Below are positions 62,272-64,000 of a stretch of DNA of 64,000 nt, piece after piece (the stretch's first letter is position 1; each line of letters opens with the position of its first letter). The notes below the pieces were generated by a model. The model searched no databases and was not told the DNA's origin. It saw only the letters and a program-made list of their open reading frames with translations. Source of the DNA: Sinosporangium album (GTDB lineage Bacteria > Actinomycetota > Actinomycetes > Streptosporangiales > Streptosporangiaceae); contig NZ_FNCN01000015.1 of assembly GCF_900100605.1 (NCBI RefSeq), positions 62,001 to 126,000 of the forward strand, given 5' to 3'. Position numbers and translations under genes: made by a program.

Positions 62272-62436
62272 TTAGGCCGCGGCGCGGAGCACCTTCAGGA
62301 AGGCGCGCATCCACGCCGAGTGGTCGGGCCAGGCGCGACCGGTGACAAGGTTGCCGCCGACGTGGGCCTCGCTGTCGACCCAGGCGCCTCCGGCGCTTTC
62401 GACGTCCACGGCGTGGCGTTTACGGCGAGCCGACCT
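62272..62436 (-). pseudogene. DJ-1/PfpI family C-terminal remnant
   Basis: The minus strand reads HAVDVESAGGAWVDSEAHVG, then GNLVTGRAWPDHSAWMRAFL and KVLRAAA to a TAA at 62274, which resembles the end of DJ-1/PfpI proteins (DLENAGATWVDE...DGNLVTSR..DLPAWMR). It runs into an in-frame stop after about 50 codons, and the N-terminal half with the nucleophile is absent. A fragment of a lost gene. Confidence 0.75.
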
Positions 62437-62453
62437 TTATGTGGGCATTGTGG

Positions 62454-63356
62454 TCAGCGAGGCGTTCCTGTCTTACACATTTCCCGGACGATGCGGATAA
62501 GAACAGTACAGGCATCTACAGCGGTCACACTCGTAAGCAGTTCTGTCATTAGCTGCCCAGGTAGGCCCTCAATGTCCAACTGGCGACGTCGATCCGCCCA
62601 GAGCGCCACACGCCACGCAAGCAACGGCGGCATGTTGTGATCCGTCAAGGCCAATGCGCGAAGCGCTGATGCCACACAACCTTCGACGCTGTCGTATTGA
62701 TAGTCTCGCACCGCGTGGAACACGGCATCCGCCACATCCATGACGGCCGGGCCTCGCGCGCACGCCTCCCAGTCGACGACATACATCCGACCGGCTTCCA
62801 CAAGGATGTGCTCAGGCTTGACGTCACCGTGCAAGTGAACGAGGGGTGCTCCGTCGAGGTCTGCGAGTTTGGAGCACAGTTCGAGCCACCAGGAGGTCCG
62901 GCGGGCACGAGCAGACAGCATCCCGGTCAGATACTCGCTGGTGCTGTGAAAATCGTGGTTATGCCCCCAACCGGCCCCCGGCGCCGCAGGCGGTTGCTGA
63001 TCGGCTAGGGCCCGCGTCAAGGCCTGGACGTAGTGCAGGTATTCCTCCATGTCGACCGACTTGCCGAGGGTGAGGGGCCTGCCAGGGACCACGGTGACCA
63101 GCACCCAGGCATCTGGGCCTAGCCGCTCGGCCTCAAGAACCTGAGGTGTCTTCAACCCACACTTGAAAGCGCTGCTCAGCGCCTGGATCTCTCGTTCCTG
63201 CCGCCGGACGGGGTCGATACCCCGATAGATCTTGAGGATGGCACTACCTTCGGCGTTCCGGAAGTTGAGGCTAAACGGCTTGACCACGGGTGTGCACCAG
63301 TCTCCGTAGCGGCTGCTCAGATCAACGAGAAGGTCGCGAACAGATTCAGCGGCCAT
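62454..63356 (-). CDS. Aminoglycoside phosphotransferase-like (APH/choline kinase-like) protein
   Basis: 300 aa kinase-like fold. HGDVKPEHILVEAGR (catalytic Asp and Asn-equivalent His) and YVVDWEACARGP (metal Asp) are present, with an N-terminal ATP-binding lysine in SAILKIYRGID. Small-molecule kinase with an unknown substrate; resistance to aminoglycosides is only one option. Its start overlaps the end of the next upstream gene by 11 nt, so the two are probably a coupled pair. Confidence 0.85.
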   Translation of the reverse strand: MAAESVRDLLVDLSSRYGDWCTPVVKPFSLNFRNAEGSAILKIYRGIDPVRRQEREIQALSSAFKCGLKTPQVLEAERLGPDAWVLVTVVPGRPLTLGKSVDMEEYLHYVQALTRALADQQPPAAPGAGWGHNHDFHSTSEYLTGMLSARARRTSWWLELCSKLADLDGAPLVHLHGDVKPEHILVEAGRMYVVDWEACARGPAVMDVADAVFHAVRDYQYDSVEGCVASALRALALTDHNMPPLLAWRVALWADRRRQLDIEGLPGQLMTELLTSVTAVDACTVLIRIVREMCKTGTPR

Positions 63357-63999
63357 GTCTCGCCACTTCCCTTTCGAGTAGCCAGCAGACTTCAGGCCAC
63401 GGTGTGACCAGTTTGGAAACGAGGTCCCAGTAAGCGTGGGCCTGCCGTACGGCGAAACTCAGACCGAGGCATGGCCGTACAGCGCACATCAGACGGCGCA
63501 GCGCATACCCGGGGCCGCGGCTGGCAGGCTGGATGCCGTGGCCCGCGATGAGGGTTGCAGTCCGAATCGCATCCAGGGCCCCGGCGTCGGCGGCTGCCGC
63601 GAGAGGGCCGTGGATGAGAACCCGCCACGATGAGCGCGTTACCGCCCAGGCCAGCCGCTCCAAGCCCGAACCGAGGTCACTCGCTATGAAGACCGGTTCC
63701 TGCAGGTTCCACAGCAGTACGAGGTCTCCTAAAGTGAGCCCGGCATGCTTGAACCTAAGGGTGACTCCCCCGACGGGTCCGCGCTGCCAAGGCAGAAGGC
63801 TGCCGTAGATCTCGATATGACGGGCATGCAGCCCGATCCTGGAGAGCACATCCAGCCAGACATCGAAGATCCTGACGTGTTCCTCGATAGACACGATCGG
63901 AGTGACACAGGAAACATTGACGAACGAAGTGAGAAACCCGTCCTGCAGCGCGCCGTCAGGATCTCGCTCGCCGGTGAACCGGACAACGGGCTGAGGCAA
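63346..63999 (-). CDS. Alanyl-tRNA synthetase-like protein, C-terminal 217 codons (cut by window edge)
   Basis: Incomplete; the gene's beginning is outside the window (or a TTG start lies exactly at the edge). It shows class II motif 3-like GSGLERLAWAVT and RTATLIAGHGIQPASRGPGY, ALRRLM, as in the AlaRS catalytic region (GMGLERL ... RGYVLRR), with FVNVSCVTP and HIEIYGSLLPWQ before it. It has no editing or C-Ala domain. Followed by the APH-like kinase gene with overlap. May attach an amino acid to something other than tRNA. Confidence 0.7.
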   Translation of the reverse strand: MPQPVVRFTGERDPDGALQDGFLTSFVNVSCVTPIVSIEEHVRIFDVWLDVLSRIGLHARHIEIYGSLLPWQRGPVGGVTLRFKHAGLTLGDLVLLWNLQEPVFIASDLGSGLERLAWAVTRSSWRVLIHGPLAAAADAGALDAIRTATLIAGHGIQPASRGPGYALRRLMCAVRPCLGLSFAVRQAHAYWDLVSKLVTPWPEVCWLLEREVARHGR

Positions 64000-64000
64000 G

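Overview
The window is high-GC actinobacterial DNA. A twin-arginine/lipobox sugar-binding protein next to DasR-type boxes, an actinobacterial gas-vesicle operon, an accessory SecA2, a c-di-AMP riboswitch in front of a cell-wall protein, XRE regulators with TPR-like tails and many GTG/TTG starts fit a filamentous actinomycete. The protein set feels closest to Streptosporangiaceae-type genomes. That placement is an inference from gene content, not a measured phylogeny.

Left part (1-16 kb): an SDR fragment at the edge, a Cu/Zn superoxide dismutase-like lipoprotein and a pterin-4a-carbinolamine dehydratase. Then comes an NgcEFG-type N-acetylglucosamine/chitobiose importer with two near-perfect DasR boxes and a ROK-like palindrome upstream, diverging from a DUF4032 kinase-like gene. 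An alpha/beta hydrolase follows, then a secreted wall-associated protein behind a convincing c-di-AMP (ydaO) riboswitch on the minus strand, a NIPSNAP protein, a membrane-anchored STAND NTPase with about 14 WD40 repeats broken by a single-base frameshift, and DUF4253 and NERD proteins.

Middle part (16-40 kb): a DMT permease, a CopB-type copper ATPase with a His-rich repeat tail and a CsoR-like operator inside its promoter, SecA2, and a ten-gene gas-vesicle operon (two accessory genes, then A, F, G, O, J, L, S-like, K) behind a SigB-like promoter. After a strong terminator come Tex, a Fic protein, a secreted S33 peptidase, a cytochrome P450 with a TTPQ-repeat N-terminus, a metallophosphoesterase, and an IclR regulator diverging from a second sugar ABC operon.

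Right part (40-64 kb): a run that looks like the remains of a biosynthetic or accessory locus: a truncated SARP regulator overlapping an asparagine-synthetase-like gene that has lost its glutaminase cysteine, a DUF1772 membrane protein, a radical SAM enzyme, a short AraC regulator, a CMD/AhpD-like protein and a hemerythrin. Next, 47.5-58 kb, is the most coherent unexplained unit: an amidohydrolase, a malic enzyme, a FadR-type regulator, and an operon of split transketolase (N and C), an M24-fold protein missing one metal aspartate, a beta-hydroxyacid dehydrogenase and an aldehyde dehydrogenase. Five copies of one 19-bp motif (consensus TGGYNWNGCCAMTTAGCCA) lie in front of the transcription units of this block and nowhere else that I noticed, so it looks like one FadR-controlled catabolic regulon of unknown substrate. 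The end holds two paralogous XRE regulators, a twin-winged-helix GntR protein, a DJ-1/PfpI remnant, and an APH-like kinase overlapping an alanyl-tRNA-synthetase-like gene cut by the window edge.
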